64,000 nucleotides of DNA from G963676095 sp963676095 (GTDB lineage Bacteria > Bacteroidota > Bacteroidia > Bacteroidales > Prolixibacteraceae), in NCBI GenBank assembly GCA_963676095.1, contig OY781040.1, positions 744,001 through 808,000 of the forward strand, in the 5' to 3' direction. Position numbers and translations under genes: made by a program. The notes beneath the pieces were generated by a model, which ran no database searches, was not told the origin of the DNA, and worked only from the letters and a program-made list of their open reading frames with translations. Within the stretch, counting starts at the first letter, position 1, and every line of letters begins with the position of its first letter. Of the stretch, positions 47,163 through 57,021 are shown piece by piece.

Positions 47163-50100
47163 TCTTCAAATTTTCTGAACCTGGAATATGCAAGAAGAAT
47201 AAGAGCAAAAATCACAGCTCCGGCAACATAAACAGACCAGCTGATACCGTCAACACTGCCTTTGCCATAGGAATGCATCCCGCTAAGGAAATAATTTACC
47301 CCGAAATAGGTCATCAGTACCGAGGTGAAACCCAAAACAGTCGCCAGGTTATAATTAAAACGTCCTCTAAGTGAAGGGATCAACCTCATATGAACGACAA
47401 AAGCATAAATGACCACGGATATAAGAGCCCACGTTTCTTTAGGGTCCCACCCCCAGTAACGGCCCCAGCTTTCATTTGCCCAAATACCTCCAAGAAAAGT
47501 CCCGGTAGTGAGCATATATAACCCCAAAGTAGCAGATAACCCGCTTATCGTCGTCAGTTGCTCTATGAAATGATCTGTATTCTGATAGTTTCTTTCGTTC
47601 ATCAGGGAATAAAGGATCATCACAAGCAAACCCAGGAAGGCGCTTAGCCCGATAAAACCATAACTGGCAGTAATGATAGCCACATGAATAAGTAGCCAGT
47701 ATGATTTAAGAACCGGGACCAAATGTGTAATCTCCGGGGTCATCCAGTTGAGATGGGCTACAAAAAGGGTTATCCCCGAAAGAAAAGCAGCGGTCCCCAA
47801 CACCATGGGATACTTCCTCCCGAAAATTATACCGGCCAGCATAGTTGCCCAGGCCACATAGACCATCGACTCGTAACCGTTACTCCAGGGGGCATGACCG
47901 GAAACATACCACCGAAGGACCAAGCCTCCGGTATGAAACAAAAATCCGGAGATAATAAATACTGTGAAAAGAGCCTTCACTGTTTTCCCCAGGGTTCTCT
48001 GCCTGAAAATATTTATAAACAGAATAAGCAAAAGAACGAAACCGACAGTCAGGTACCAGGGAAAAAGCCTCTTAAAAGGCTCGATCTTATTATAAATAAT
48101 TTCCGCTTTCTTTTTCCGGTCCGAAGGCAGAATATCCGGTCCGAACTTCTTCTGAAAAGCCGCTATCGCCGACATGATCTGATGAGGCTGTACCTTACTT
48201 TCCGGTCCGAGAGACTCCCTGAGCAACTGGAAACACCTGTTCACGAACAGCGAATCGGACTGAGGATATCCGGCAGGTTCGCTACCGGGATAAAACCAGG
48301 CATCTTTTTGATCTTCAGGAGGGAAAAGAGCGAGTAGTTCCCCGTTATAAATCATAAAACAGATATTTACCCGTTCGTCAACATTAATCAGATCTCTTTC
48401 GGCCTGGGTGCGAAGCGCAGGAGCCTTGCTGTAAGCAGCCTGTACCTCCTGCAAAAGGCGGTATTTTCCTTCTTCATCAAAAAAATCAACAGCCGCAGCA
48501 TATTTTCCCGGGATTCCCAACCTGGATGCAATGTCCTTCTCCACTTTTATCATTGGAACAGTATGCCATAACTCGGGATAAAGGTTCATACTTAAAACGA
48601 CCTCTTCAGGTGTCCTTCCATAAAAGGAAGACATGCGACTGACTTTCCTCAGGACTTCCCCGGCCAGTGTGGATACCGGTTCAATTCTCCCGTCGGATCC
48701 ATGCACCCAAAGTCCGGAGAAATCTTTTACCAGCGTTTCATCCAGGGCAGGAATGCCTGAAACCGCTGTATCATTTGCCCTCGTCTGACCGGATATCAGT
48801 ACCAGTCCCAAAAGAACAGGAACGGCCTTCATCCTGTTCAGTTCCTTCAAATGACGGATCAGGTATCGAAAATTGGAATTCCGGTTCAGCAATGAAAGCA
48901 CAAAACCTATAAACAGGAGCAGATACCCGGTATAAGTAACAACAGTTCCCCAAGAATCCTTATTTACGGAAAGCACTGTCCCTTCTTCATCCTGGTCATA
49001 TGACGACTGGTAAAACCGGTATCCTCTGTATTTTAGCGTGTTATTCATAAATATCCTGACATCCCTGTTCACATTTCGTTCCCTGTCAACAAGCGTAATT
49101 TCGCTGGCAAAGGAAGAAGGACTGTCCGAACCGGCATATCTTTCCAGCTGAAAATCCCTCAATTTCAAAGAGAATGGCAGCTGTACCGGTTCTGAGCCAT
49201 AAATAAGCTGTACCGGGGTTTTGCCTGCCATATAGGTCACCGGATCACCAATTTGCCCGCTACGGCCAAAAACATTAACAATATCCTTCTTCAGTCCATC
49301 CGATACTTCCATAATCACGGCATCTTCCGGAGAATTCCCGGAGGCGTCTTTGGTCACTCTTAACAAGGCATGCGGATAAAAATTTTTTACCAGCATCAAA
49401 AAGTTATCAAAGGCGTACAGGCGCATCATCTGAACTTCGCCCCGGATACCTGCATGCAGCGTATCGGCCTCTCCGCCCTGCATTGACCGGATCACCAGAT
49501 CCCGGTCTGATATAATATAAAGAAGATCGCTGTCCTGCTCAAAACGGATATCTGCATCGGTATTAAAACCGACGACAGACGGACCAAGGTTAATTTGTTC
49601 TCCCGGACTAAACGTGTAACTGTTCATTCCCTGCCCTGCTGAAATAACAAAATCGACTATAGGTTCCCCTTCCGGATGAGGAACAGGTATCCTCACTGCA
49701 TTTTTTACAAAACCAACCGACTTAAATTCAACTGGCTTTCCATCCACAGAAATAGTCTTGTCAAACTGCCCCGTTGTAAGTTCTGAAAAAAAAACTTTTT
49801 GTTTAGCCTGGTCATTTCCTGCTTTTACAGTAAAATAACTATCCGAAGAAACAATATAGCCGGCACTGCCCCCTTCCCGGATATGCATCACCCCTTCGAA
49901 ACTCACATAACGGGTTATAGCAGCCCCTGCAACGATCAGGATAAAGGCAAAATGAAATACCCCGACAGAAAGTTTCTTAACTTGATAACCCTTATAACGA
50001 ATGACATTTACCACAAGATTAAATCCGAGTAACAGAAAGATTAATTCGAACCAGTGCGTATTATATATGAGCCCCTTCGCCGCTTCCGTTCCCCAGCTAC

Positions 50101-50197
50101 TTTCTATAAAAGTGGCAATAGCCATTGAAAATGCCAGAATTAAAAGTAAAAAACCCATAAAAGGCATGGAGACCAGAAAATAATATAATCGTTTCAT
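47141..50197 (-). CDS. ccsBA: Fused cytochrome c biogenesis protein CcsBA (ResB-CcsA)
   Basis: 1018 aa. The N-terminal ResB/CcsB part (about 1-480) begins with two membrane spans and holds a large periplasmic domain. The C-terminal CcsA part (about 720-1010) has the heme-handling loop WGRYWGWDPKETWALI. Together they form the System II cytochrome c synthase, which carries heme across the inner membrane and attaches it to CxxCH motifs. In many bacteria the two halves are separate genes; fusion is known in epsilonproteobacteria and Bacteroidota. The segment between the halves, around residues 480-700, is soluble and likely periplasmic. Monocistronic. Confidence 0.93.
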   Translation of the reverse strand: MKRLYYFLVSMPFMGFLLLILAFSMAIATFIESSWGTEAAKGLIYNTHWFELIFLLLGFNLVVNVIRYKGYQVKKLSVGVFHFAFILIVAGAAITRYVSFEGVMHIREGGSAGYIVSSDSYFTVKAGNDQAKQKVFFSELTTGQFDKTISVDGKPVEFKSVGFVKNAVRIPVPHPEGEPIVDFVISAGQGMNSYTFSPGEQINLGPSVVGFNTDADIRFEQDSDLLYIISDRDLVIRSMQGGEADTLHAGIRGEVQMMRLYAFDNFLMLVKNFYPHALLRVTKDASGNSPEDAVIMEVSDGLKKDIVNVFGRSGQIGDPVTYMAGKTPVQLIYGSEPVQLPFSLKLRDFQLERYAGSDSPSSFASEITLVDRERNVNRDVRIFMNNTLKYRGYRFYQSSYDQDEEGTVLSVNKDSWGTVVTYTGYLLLFIGFVLSLLNRNSNFRYLIRHLKELNRMKAVPVLLGLVLISGQTRANDTAVSGIPALDETLVKDFSGLWVHGSDGRIEPVSTLAGEVLRKVSRMSSFYGRTPEEVVLSMNLYPELWHTVPMIKVEKDIASRLGIPGKYAAAVDFFDEEGKYRLLQEVQAAYSKAPALRTQAERDLINVDERVNICFMIYNGELLALFPPEDQKDAWFYPGSEPAGYPQSDSLFVNRCFQLLRESLGPESKVQPHQIMSAIAAFQKKFGPDILPSDRKKKAEIIYNKIEPFKRLFPWYLTVGFVLLLILFINIFRQRTLGKTVKALFTVFIISGFLFHTGGLVLRWYVSGHAPWSNGYESMVYVAWATMLAGIIFGRKYPMVLGTAAFLSGITLFVAHLNWMTPEITHLVPVLKSYWLLIHVAIITASYGFIGLSAFLGLLVMILYSLMNERNYQNTDHFIEQLTTISGLSATLGLYMLTTGTFLGGIWANESWGRYWGWDPKETWALISVVIYAFVVHMRLIPSLRGRFNYNLATVLGFTSVLMTYFGVNYFLSGMHSYGKGSVDGISWSVYVAGAVIFALILLAYSRFRKFEEGKEDKI

Positions 50198-50546
50198 GAA
50201 AGATCTTAGTTAAAATTTTCTGAAAAGTAACATTTTTGCTTTCACAAAAAAAACGTCTGTGTATTTAATTCCTAAACATTAACACTTATCCTGTCTTTAA
50301 GTTGACAAAATCATAAATACTGCTACATCATAAAAAATGATTTAATTAAAACTTCTTTATGTAAAAATACGTATCAACAATTCGGTGATTCAGATGAAAT
50401 GAACAAAAAAATAAATTTATTGAACATTAGTGATCACAAAATGTTATATATCCACTATTAATCAGTATAGAAACTGGTCAAGTATATCACAAGAAAAGCA
50501 ATTCATATGGGATTATTTTTCATTAGTTAAATTAAAATTTACGCAG
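50198..50546. other. Divergent A+T-rich intergenic region
   Basis: 349 bp between ccsBA and the YgaP-like gene. Promoters in both directions are expected; I see no exact TAnnTTTG element and no coding sequence apart from an in-frame but unlikely N-terminal extension of the next gene. Confidence 0.4.
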
Positions 50547-50774
50547 ATGAAGAAAAACATGGGAACCACCGACAGGATAATTCGAACAGTTATTGCCTTT
50601 GTTGCTGTAATTTTATTTTTGGGCGGATTTCTGACAGGGACAGCGGGTATCATTTTGCTCGTAGTGGCAATAATATTGCTGCTGACCAGCCTGGTCAGCT
50701 TTTGCCCGGCTTATACATTCCTGGGCATAAAAACATGCAAGGACCAAAAAATCAAAGACGATACAGAGAAGTAG
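50547..50774 (+). CDS. YgaP-like DUF2892 membrane protein
   Basis: 75 aa from the ATG at 50547 (MKKNMGTTDRIIRTVIAF). The MGTTDRIIR start and the two hydrophobic hairpin spans followed by CPAYTFLGIKTCKD are the DUF2892 signature. Elsewhere the domain is fused to a rhodanese; here it is alone. An inner membrane protein, possibly linked to sulfur or redox chemistry. A strong terminator follows. Confidence 0.85.
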   Translation: MKKNMGTTDRIIRTVIAFVAVILFLGGFLTGTAGIILLVVAIILLLTSLVSFCPAYTFLGIKTCKDQKIKDDTEK

Positions 50775-50803
50775 AACAAACGAGGAGAAAAGGGGCAGTG
50801 TTT

Positions 50804-50841
50804 AAAAATTCCGGTCGTGGATTACCATTCCCGGAATTTTT
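50804..50841 (+). terminator. Intrinsic terminator after YgaP-like gene
   Basis: AAAAATTCCGG (50804-50814) pairs with CCGGAATTTTT (50831-50841), continuing into two more T residues. Confidence 0.88.
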
Positions 50842-51302
50842 TTAGGCAGCATCATAATTATTATCGTAAAACGACATTCGAAGATTATGCTACGCGGAAT
50901 AATCAGGCATAAATAATTCTTTTATTTTTACAATTATTTTGTAAATTTACATATTAAACGTACTGTATCTAAAAACCGAAAAGAAAACGATCGAAAGAAG
51001 CTGCTCCTGCTTAGTTACCAACCGCTGATGTATGCTTTTTACAGTTCCTTCGGTGCTCTTCGATTTGATAAACAGATTCTCCTCTTTTTTGTGAAGCCGG
51101 ACCTGTTTTGAGAAGAGGGCTCAACGCCCGGTGTTGTACATAAATAATCCGGTCTTTTAACCCGACGCTGCCCGGGAAGCTTTGACAAAGAAGCAGTCCC
51201 CCGGCAGGCTGTAAGGGTTTTCTTCTCTCCTGCCGCGGTCCCGCGCGGAGTTTACTTGTTAAAGTACATGATCCGCTGGAAAAACAGCTTAAAGTTTTAC
51301 CG
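50842..51302 (+). other. Left border and leader of G+C-richer module
   Basis: Base composition changes at about 51000 from A+T-rich to G+C-rich, and stays so until about 60.3 kb. A promoter-like TTATTTTG lies near 50935. The leader has a hairpin (CGGCAGG 51202-51208 with CCTGCCG 51229-51235) and a neighbouring CGCGG/CCGCG repeat. There is no convincing gene. Confidence 0.45.
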
Positions 51303-52832
51303 ATGCAAAATCTGTCAAAACCCCGGAATGCCGTTGTACAGGCAGCCTGCTACCTGTACATCCTGCTTTTTGTATATGCTGCGCTAAGCAAGCTGCTCGA
51401 TTTTGAAAACTTCAGGGTCCAGCTGGCGCAGTCGCCCCTGCTGAGCGCCTATGCCGGGCTTATCGCCCCGGCTGTGATCACCGCAGAATTGCTGGTGGCC
51501 CTGATGTTGTGTTTTAAGGCCACCCGCCTTCCCGGACTGTATGCCTCCTTCTTTTTAATGATCGCCTTTACGGTCTATATTTACCTGATTCTGAACTACT
51601 GCGACTTTGTCCCCTGCTCGTGCGGCGGCATCATTGAACAGTTCGGCTGGACCCAGCACCTGATTTTTAATACCGCCTTTGCGGCGCTGGCCCTGGTGGC
51701 CATCCTGTTTTCAGAAAAGGGGAAAGGCACCCGTGACAGCATGGTGGTTTTTAAAACCATCCTCCCGGCCCTGCTGGCGGCAGGCATGGTGGTGGCCCTG
51801 TTTTTATCGTCGGAGCAGATCATCAAAAAAGAAAACAACTTTATCCGGCGGTTTGGCCAGCACCCCATCCGCAATGAAAAAACCTTTGACCTGGGGCTGA
51901 ACTCGTATTACTTCGCCGGGATGGCCGGCGGACAGCTTTACATGGGAAATGTGACCGCCCCGCTGGTCATCACCACGGTAGACACCGCCCTGACAACGAA
52001 AAAGGCTGTTAAAATCCGGCTTGACGATACCGGACACCCGTTCCGTTTCATCCAGGTGCAGGTCAAGGCTCCCCATTATTATTTGTATGACGGCACAGTG
52101 CCGGTGATTTACCGGGGGCAGTTGGACGATTCGTTGGCCAGCACCATCAGCCTGGGCGATTGCTATTTCTCGCAGTTGCAGGCGACCGATTCCGTGAATT
52201 TTGTGTTCCGGGCCCAAAGCAGCCAAACCAAAATGCAGGTACTGGGAAGGCTTAGCCTGGACCGGGAACCGAAAGTAAGGCTGAATGAAGCCCTGTTGAA
52301 AAAACAGGTAGACGGCGTGTTCGATACCGACGGCCACTTGCTGCTGGATGAGGTAACCGGGGAACCGGTCTACATTTATACCTACCGGAACCAGTTCCTG
52401 GTGATGGACCGGGAACTGACCCTTTTGCGGAAACTGCATACCATCGACACCATATCCAGGGCGCAGGTACAGGTGCGTTCGCTTTCCGGCGGAAGGCATC
52501 AAATGGATGCGCCTCCTTTAGAAGTCAATAAAACATCGGCGGTACACGGGCGGGTGCTGTTTAACGAATCCATGCTCATGGGAAAATTCGAATCGCGTGA
52601 CCTATGGAAACGGGCAGCCATTGTTGACATGTACCGGACCGATAAACAAGAATATCTGGGCAGTTTTTATGTACAGGACCGCGGTAAAAACAGGATGGCC
52701 CGGATGTTTGCCACGGATAAGCACTTGTTTGTTTTGCGTGGCAGTGAACTGGTGCGTTACCGTTTTGCGCAGGCGGTGACGCGGCATTTCCGAACAGGGG
52801 AAGCCGAAAACCTGGAACAGAGTAGGCACTAA
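51303..52832 (+). CDS. MauE/DoxX-type redox membrane protein with C-terminal propeller-like domain
   Basis: 509 aa. The first 170 residues form five hydrophobic spans of the MauE/DoxX type, with C100 and the PCSCGG motif (C105, C107) between spans 3 and 4, facing the periplasm. MauE proteins support disulfide formation in exported proteins. Residues about 190-500 are beta-rich with repeated strands, as in the six-bladed propeller domains often fused to MauE in Bacteroidota. It lies 17 bp upstream of a four-cysteine DUF6520-like exported peptide, which is the obvious candidate partner. Base composition is distinctly G+C-richer than in the housekeeping genes. Confidence 0.82.
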   Translation: MQNLSKPRNAVVQAACYLYILLFVYAALSKLLDFENFRVQLAQSPLLSAYAGLIAPAVITAELLVALMLCFKATRLPGLYASFFLMIAFTVYIYLILNYCDFVPCSCGGIIEQFGWTQHLIFNTAFAALALVAILFSEKGKGTRDSMVVFKTILPALLAAGMVVALFLSSEQIIKKENNFIRRFGQHPIRNEKTFDLGLNSYYFAGMAGGQLYMGNVTAPLVITTVDTALTTKKAVKIRLDDTGHPFRFIQVQVKAPHYYLYDGTVPVIYRGQLDDSLASTISLGDCYFSQLQATDSVNFVFRAQSSQTKMQVLGRLSLDREPKVRLNEALLKKQVDGVFDTDGHLLLDEVTGEPVYIYTYRNQFLVMDRELTLLRKLHTIDTISRAQVQVRSLSGGRHQMDAPPLEVNKTSAVHGRVLFNESMLMGKFESRDLWKRAAIVDMYRTDKQEYLGSFYVQDRGKNRMARMFATDKHLFVLRGSELVRYRFAQAVTRHFRTGEAENLEQSRH

Positions 52833-52849
52833 ATTTAATTTTTACACCC

Positions 52850-53122
52850 ATGAAAAAGTTGAAGAACCTTCTTCCGGCGATCGTCATACTGATCGGTGCC
52901 GGGGCCGCTTTTGCAAGCTATGCTGCGAAAAGTCCGGATAGTTCCCTGGAAACGGGGTATTATTTCGACAGTTCTACGGGCCAGTGCGTCGCTGCTGATG
53001 TTCAGTGCAGCAGTATTCCTGGCGAGGCATGTACATGGACTGATGAAAGTAATGATACTCATGAACTGAGCAGATTTATTAACAACACCATGTGCGGTGC
53101 CCCGTTGTACAAACAACCGTAA
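52850..53122 (+). CDS. DUF6520-like small exported four-cysteine peptide
   Basis: 90 aa. Lys-rich start and hydrophobic core (LLPAIVILIGAGAAFASYA) form a signal peptide with a likely cut near residue 25. The mature part of about 65 residues carries exactly four cysteines (46, 53, 61, 82), with spacing suited to two disulfides. The pattern resembles DUF6520, a Bacteroidota family of short peptides frequently found beside MauE-like genes. No lipobox is seen. Function unknown; substrate of the upstream MauE protein is the simplest guess. It ends just before a shared terminator with the convergent S9 peptidase gene. Confidence 0.75.
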   Translation: MKKLKNLLPAIVILIGAGAAFASYAAKSPDSSLETGYYFDSSTGQCVAADVQCSSIPGEACTWTDESNDTHELSRFINNTMCGAPLYKQP

Positions 53123-53128
53123 AAACAG

Positions 53129-53156
53129 CGAAGGATGCTCTACGGGGCATCCTTCG
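53129..53156. terminator. Shared bidirectional terminator
   Basis: CGAAGGATGC (53129-53138) pairs with GCATCCTTCG (53147-53156) around an 8-nt loop between convergent genes. The stop codon of the S9 peptidase (53140-53142) lies in the loop. Confidence 0.8.
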
Positions 53157-55644
53157 TTCTTATCCCTTTATTTATCCATCTAATATCCGTATCTCCCTCT
53201 AAAAAATAATTGAACCAATCCAGGATCCGGGATGTCAGGTCGAATTGGTTCTGCATGTTTTGCAGGCTGTGTCCCTCTCCTTTATAAAACAGCACAATGA
53301 CCTCTTTTTTGTTCCTGCGCAGGGCATTATAAAAAGCCATCGAGTGATCGCTTGTCACATTTTGGTCCGCGAGGCCCGTCCACAATAATACCGGGGCATT
53401 CACTTTTTCTGCCCGGTAAAGCGGGTTGTTCTTTAGATACAGGTCTTTATCTGCGAAAAAAGGCACCCCCAGTTTGTACATATTGGCTTCAATCCGCACA
53501 TAATCGGGAAAATGAAAATTATAATTGAATGCGTTGGCTGCCCAAATGATATCGCTGTGCCCGGAGCCGGCTACATAAGCTGCAAAACGGGTGGAACGGG
53601 TGGCAATAAAGTCCGTTTCATAGCCGCCAAAGGAATGACCGATCAAGCCAATCCTTTCCTTGTCGATCAACGGGTTGCCGGTCAAAGCGTCCAGTGCGTT
53701 GTTGACGCAATCCAAAGCGTCAATCCCCGGGCCATTTTTCCCCTGTATTAAAATATCGGGCAAATACACAAAATACCCTTGTTCAAGAAACAGCCGGATG
53801 TTGAAACCCAAACCCTCATCATATGAAGGGTACGGGTACCGGTTGGCCAACTGGTGTTGTTTTTCGTAGATATGCACTACCATCGGGTATTTCTGAGAAG
53901 GATCGTACCCCACGGGGAAGTACAAAATGCCTTTCAGGGGAAACCCGTCGCCGTTGGTATAGGAGATGATCTCCTGTCTGAGTGACAAAATGGCTTTATC
54001 CTGTTTGTTACTTTGGTACAATATCGTTTCCGCTTCTCCTATTTCTCTGTAAACCAGTCGGGGCGGCAGGTTGTAGTTTTCTTCCAGCCAGGAAAAACAG
54101 GTAAACGACCGGTTGTAGTTCAACGACTGGATCCGTTTGGTGGTTGACGGAATAATTGTATCCAACCTGCTGTTTTTCCATAAAAGGTAAGCGCTCCTGT
54201 TTTCCCGGGGATCATCCAGCCTGAGCACCAACGGCTTTTGGATGTCGATTGTTTTTTCGAAAAAGCTGAATCCCCGCAGGGTAATACGTGAAGTTCCGTT
54301 CAGTACAGTCACCCGGTACCCCTCAAAATCAGTTAATTGAACAAGCTCTTCTTCCTGCAGGTCATAACGCCAAAGACCGCCCTCTCCTTCAAACAGGACA
54401 GTCTTCCCGTCACGGGTAAAATAAGGCGCTGTAAGCCTGTTGCTGCCAACAGTCCGGAAGGTACCCGAAGGGATGTGGCAAACATACCACGTGTTGTTTT
54501 TAAAGGACAACGCATACCGGCCTTCAGGTGAAGTATATAACCGGGAAGATATGGTATCGATAACGGAGTAAGCCTCTTTTATCCGGTCATAGCGCTCCAG
54601 TTTCAGCGGTGCCACTTCCCGGGTATAATCCTGCAAAAGATACGGATCGAAACTCAGAAAATAACGATCATTCCCGATGTTTGCATTTTTTGTGAACTGA
54701 TTGTTCCCGATCCGCTGCACCTTTTTCGCCCGGGGCTCCCAGAGGTAATAAAGCTCCCGGACAGGCAAATGAAATTTTTCCTCCAGCCGGTTGTCATTCC
54801 CGTACCAGATATCCACCGGGGAAGTGTCTTCTTTCTTTTCGTTGACCCACAGTCTTAAGAAATATGCGTTTCCTTCCCGGACCACTTCACTGAATCCATT
54901 CTGAAAAGAAACAGGCAATACTTCTTTTAACGGGAAGACGGTTTTTGTCTTTAAATCCAGGTAAAGCACTTCCCGGGAACCGTTATCGGGATTTTGTTCA
55001 TGGATCATCATCCCCTTCCGGCCGGGATCAATATCGAGAGACAAAATTTCATGGGCGCAGCCATATACCTTCTCCTTTATTTTGCCCTTCAGCCGGAAAA
55101 CCTCAAAGCCATTCTTTTCATTCTTTACAACGGCACAGACCGGATCATCTCCGGTTACATAAAACCTGCTGACGTGATCCAGCGCATTGATCAGGTCCCC
55201 GTTAACATCCCTCAGTTCGATCCTGCTATCCCCGTCTTCATCGTAGTGCAAGACAAACTGCTTTTTGTTGTTCAGCACATGTAGCTGTTTTACCCCTTTG
55301 TAACAGGCAGCCGTTTGCCCTTCGGAATCCAATAGTTCAGCCTGGCCTGATCTTTTTATCAGTAACTGGCCCGTACCGGTAAAGGCAATACTTTTCACAT
55401 TTGTCCGGTACCCTACCGGTTTCCCGGGATGCCGGCTGTCAAAAATCAGGACCGAGTCCCGGTTCAGGTCGTACGATTTCCAAACGGTCAGCCACCTGCC
55501 GTTCTCAGCCATTTTTGGAGTTGTTAGCTTATAGCATGTTCCGGGAATGGCCTTCTGTGGGCTGTCGTACCTGTTTTGCCCGGCCGGTTCCCGGCCTGCC
55601 ACAGGCAGCAGGCACAGGAATAACAGGTAAGATAAAACCGTCAT
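53140..55644 (-). CDS. Secreted S9-type prolyl oligopeptidase-like serine peptidase
   Basis: 834 aa from the ATG at 55644, which opens a signal peptide (MTVLSYLLFLCLLPVAG). The longer frame to 55713 overlaps SusD and is unlikely. N-terminal beta-propeller (about 50-580) over a C-terminal alpha/beta hydrolase. Catalytic triad is visible: IGHSFGGYE (Ser), WTGLADQNVTSDH (Asp) and YKGEGHSLQ (His). Such peptidases cut short peptides because the propeller limits access. It starts two bases after SusD, so SusC, SusD and the peptidase are one operon. This fits the handling of a peptide, not a glycan. Confidence 0.85.
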   Translation of the reverse strand: MTVLSYLLFLCLLPVAGREPAGQNRYDSPQKAIPGTCYKLTTPKMAENGRWLTVWKSYDLNRDSVLIFDSRHPGKPVGYRTNVKSIAFTGTGQLLIKRSGQAELLDSEGQTAACYKGVKQLHVLNNKKQFVLHYDEDGDSRIELRDVNGDLINALDHVSRFYVTGDDPVCAVVKNEKNGFEVFRLKGKIKEKVYGCAHEILSLDIDPGRKGMMIHEQNPDNGSREVLYLDLKTKTVFPLKEVLPVSFQNGFSEVVREGNAYFLRLWVNEKKEDTSPVDIWYGNDNRLEEKFHLPVRELYYLWEPRAKKVQRIGNNQFTKNANIGNDRYFLSFDPYLLQDYTREVAPLKLERYDRIKEAYSVIDTISSRLYTSPEGRYALSFKNNTWYVCHIPSGTFRTVGSNRLTAPYFTRDGKTVLFEGEGGLWRYDLQEEELVQLTDFEGYRVTVLNGTSRITLRGFSFFEKTIDIQKPLVLRLDDPRENRSAYLLWKNSRLDTIIPSTTKRIQSLNYNRSFTCFSWLEENYNLPPRLVYREIGEAETILYQSNKQDKAILSLRQEIISYTNGDGFPLKGILYFPVGYDPSQKYPMVVHIYEKQHQLANRYPYPSYDEGLGFNIRLFLEQGYFVYLPDILIQGKNGPGIDALDCVNNALDALTGNPLIDKERIGLIGHSFGGYETDFIATRSTRFAAYVAGSGHSDIIWAANAFNYNFHFPDYVRIEANMYKLGVPFFADKDLYLKNNPLYRAEKVNAPVLLWTGLADQNVTSDHSMAFYNALRRNKKEVIVLFYKGEGHSLQNMQNQFDLTSRILDWFNYFLEGDTDIRWINKGIRTKDAP

Positions 55645-55646
55645 GG

Positions 55647-57011
55647 TTAGTAGCCGGCATTTTGCGGGTACAAATTCGGGTTTAGCAGCAGCTCGTTTTG
55701 AGGCAGCGGCCACACGCGTCTGTAGTCCTCCCAGTTCGGTTTCACAGCGCTGAGGTCATCCAGGCGGCCCAGACGTTTCAGGTCCAGGAAACGAAGTCCA
55801 AACTCAGTGAAGAACTCGCGGCGTTTTTCCGCAAGCAGTTCCGTAATAAAATCACCGGCCGGCAGGGAAGTCAAAGCGGCCTGGCCGGCCCGCTCGCGGG
55901 AAGCATTCAGGTAAGGTAAAGCTTCATCAACCCGGTCCTGCTTAGCCAAAGCCTCCGCCATAATAAAATAGACCTCTGCCAGCCGGAAGACGACGGAATA
56001 TTCTTTGGTATTATCCGACCTGTTTTTGTATTTATAAGGCCGGTACCAGGATTCGCCGTTAAAGCTGGCTTCAGTCATCCAGGCCTGTTTACGCAGGTCG
56101 TTATCAGCAAAGGTGCCAGCCAGGTCCTGCGTGAGCGTATAGGCATTGGGCGCCGCACCCGAGAAATAATAAAAGGATGCTTCACTGGTGGCGTCCCCGC
56201 TGTTTTCCGGTTTGAGCTGCCAGAGAATATGGCTGCCGGATTTATGGAACACTTCATCCAGATCGGGCTGAAACCCGTACAAAGGCGATTGCAGGATATT
56301 TTCGGCTGTTTGTCCGGCCTGCTCCCATTCTTCCTGAGTCAGGTAAATACGGGCCAGCAACAGTCCGGCCACTTTCCGGTTGGGATAAATCCGTTCCGCA
56401 TCGCGGTAATCATCTTCCAGCAGGTCCGCTGCTTCTTTCAGGTCAGTCACCAACTGCTCCAGTACCGCTGCGGCATCCGTTCTGCTTAAGTTCCGGTTGT
56501 ATTCATAATCCAGACTGGCCGTGTAAGGAATGTCTCCGAAAAGTTGTTGTAAATAAAAGTAGATCAACGAACGGACCAGCAGGGCTTCCCCCTGAATGCG
56601 GTTCTTATCCGTACCGGAAAGGGCCGTTGAATTTTTGGCCCCCTCAATAATGGAATTGGCCTCATAAACCTGTTCATATGCCGCATTCCAAAGATTATCA
56701 ACAACCGTGTTGGTTTCCAGCTGCTGGTTCCGGTAAATATCCACCACGCCATTCTGGTCATAATAATAGCAATCCAGATCATCCGTATAAGAGCCCAGCA
56801 AGGCACCTGCCCCGCTATAACTTCCTCCTGTTATGACCGATTGATCACGCAGTCCGGCATACAAACCTGCCAGTGCCGCATTGGCAGTCTGAACATCTTC
56901 AAATACCTGCGGGGTGCCAAGCTGGTTGGAAGGATCGTTAACTTCAACCAGATTCTCGCAGGAAGCCAGGAGCAATGCCCCGAGGAAGGAAAGGAAATAT
57001 ATTTTTTTCAT
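55647..57011 (-). CDS. RagB/SusD family outer-membrane lipoprotein
   Basis: 454 aa. LLASCENL is the lipobox (Cys at about residue 18). TPR-like helices with typical SusD segments follow: ALLVRSLIYFYLQQLFGDIPYT, and the C-terminal ELLAEKRREFFTEFGLRFLDLKRLGR with the PLPQNELLLNPNL end. It caps the SusC barrel and binds ligand at the cell surface. Co-operonic with SusC (10 bp upstream) and the S9 peptidase. The ligand is unknown; the peptidase suggests peptides. Confidence 0.93.
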   Translation of the reverse strand: MKKIYFLSFLGALLLASCENLVEVNDPSNQLGTPQVFEDVQTANAALAGLYAGLRDQSVITGGSYSGAGALLGSYTDDLDCYYYDQNGVVDIYRNQQLETNTVVDNLWNAAYEQVYEANSIIEGAKNSTALSGTDKNRIQGEALLVRSLIYFYLQQLFGDIPYTASLDYEYNRNLSRTDAAAVLEQLVTDLKEAADLLEDDYRDAERIYPNRKVAGLLLARIYLTQEEWEQAGQTAENILQSPLYGFQPDLDEVFHKSGSHILWQLKPENSGDATSEASFYYFSGAAPNAYTLTQDLAGTFADNDLRKQAWMTEASFNGESWYRPYKYKNRSDNTKEYSVVFRLAEVYFIMAEALAKQDRVDEALPYLNASRERAGQAALTSLPAGDFITELLAEKRREFFTEFGLRFLDLKRLGRLDDLSAVKPNWEDYRRVWPLPQNELLLNPNLYPQNAGY

Positions 57012-57021
57012 GTGTTTTATT

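Noticed and set aside
47723..48337. 204-aa plus-strand ORF
   Set aside because: Antisense to ccsBA, no domain, composition of a shadow frame.
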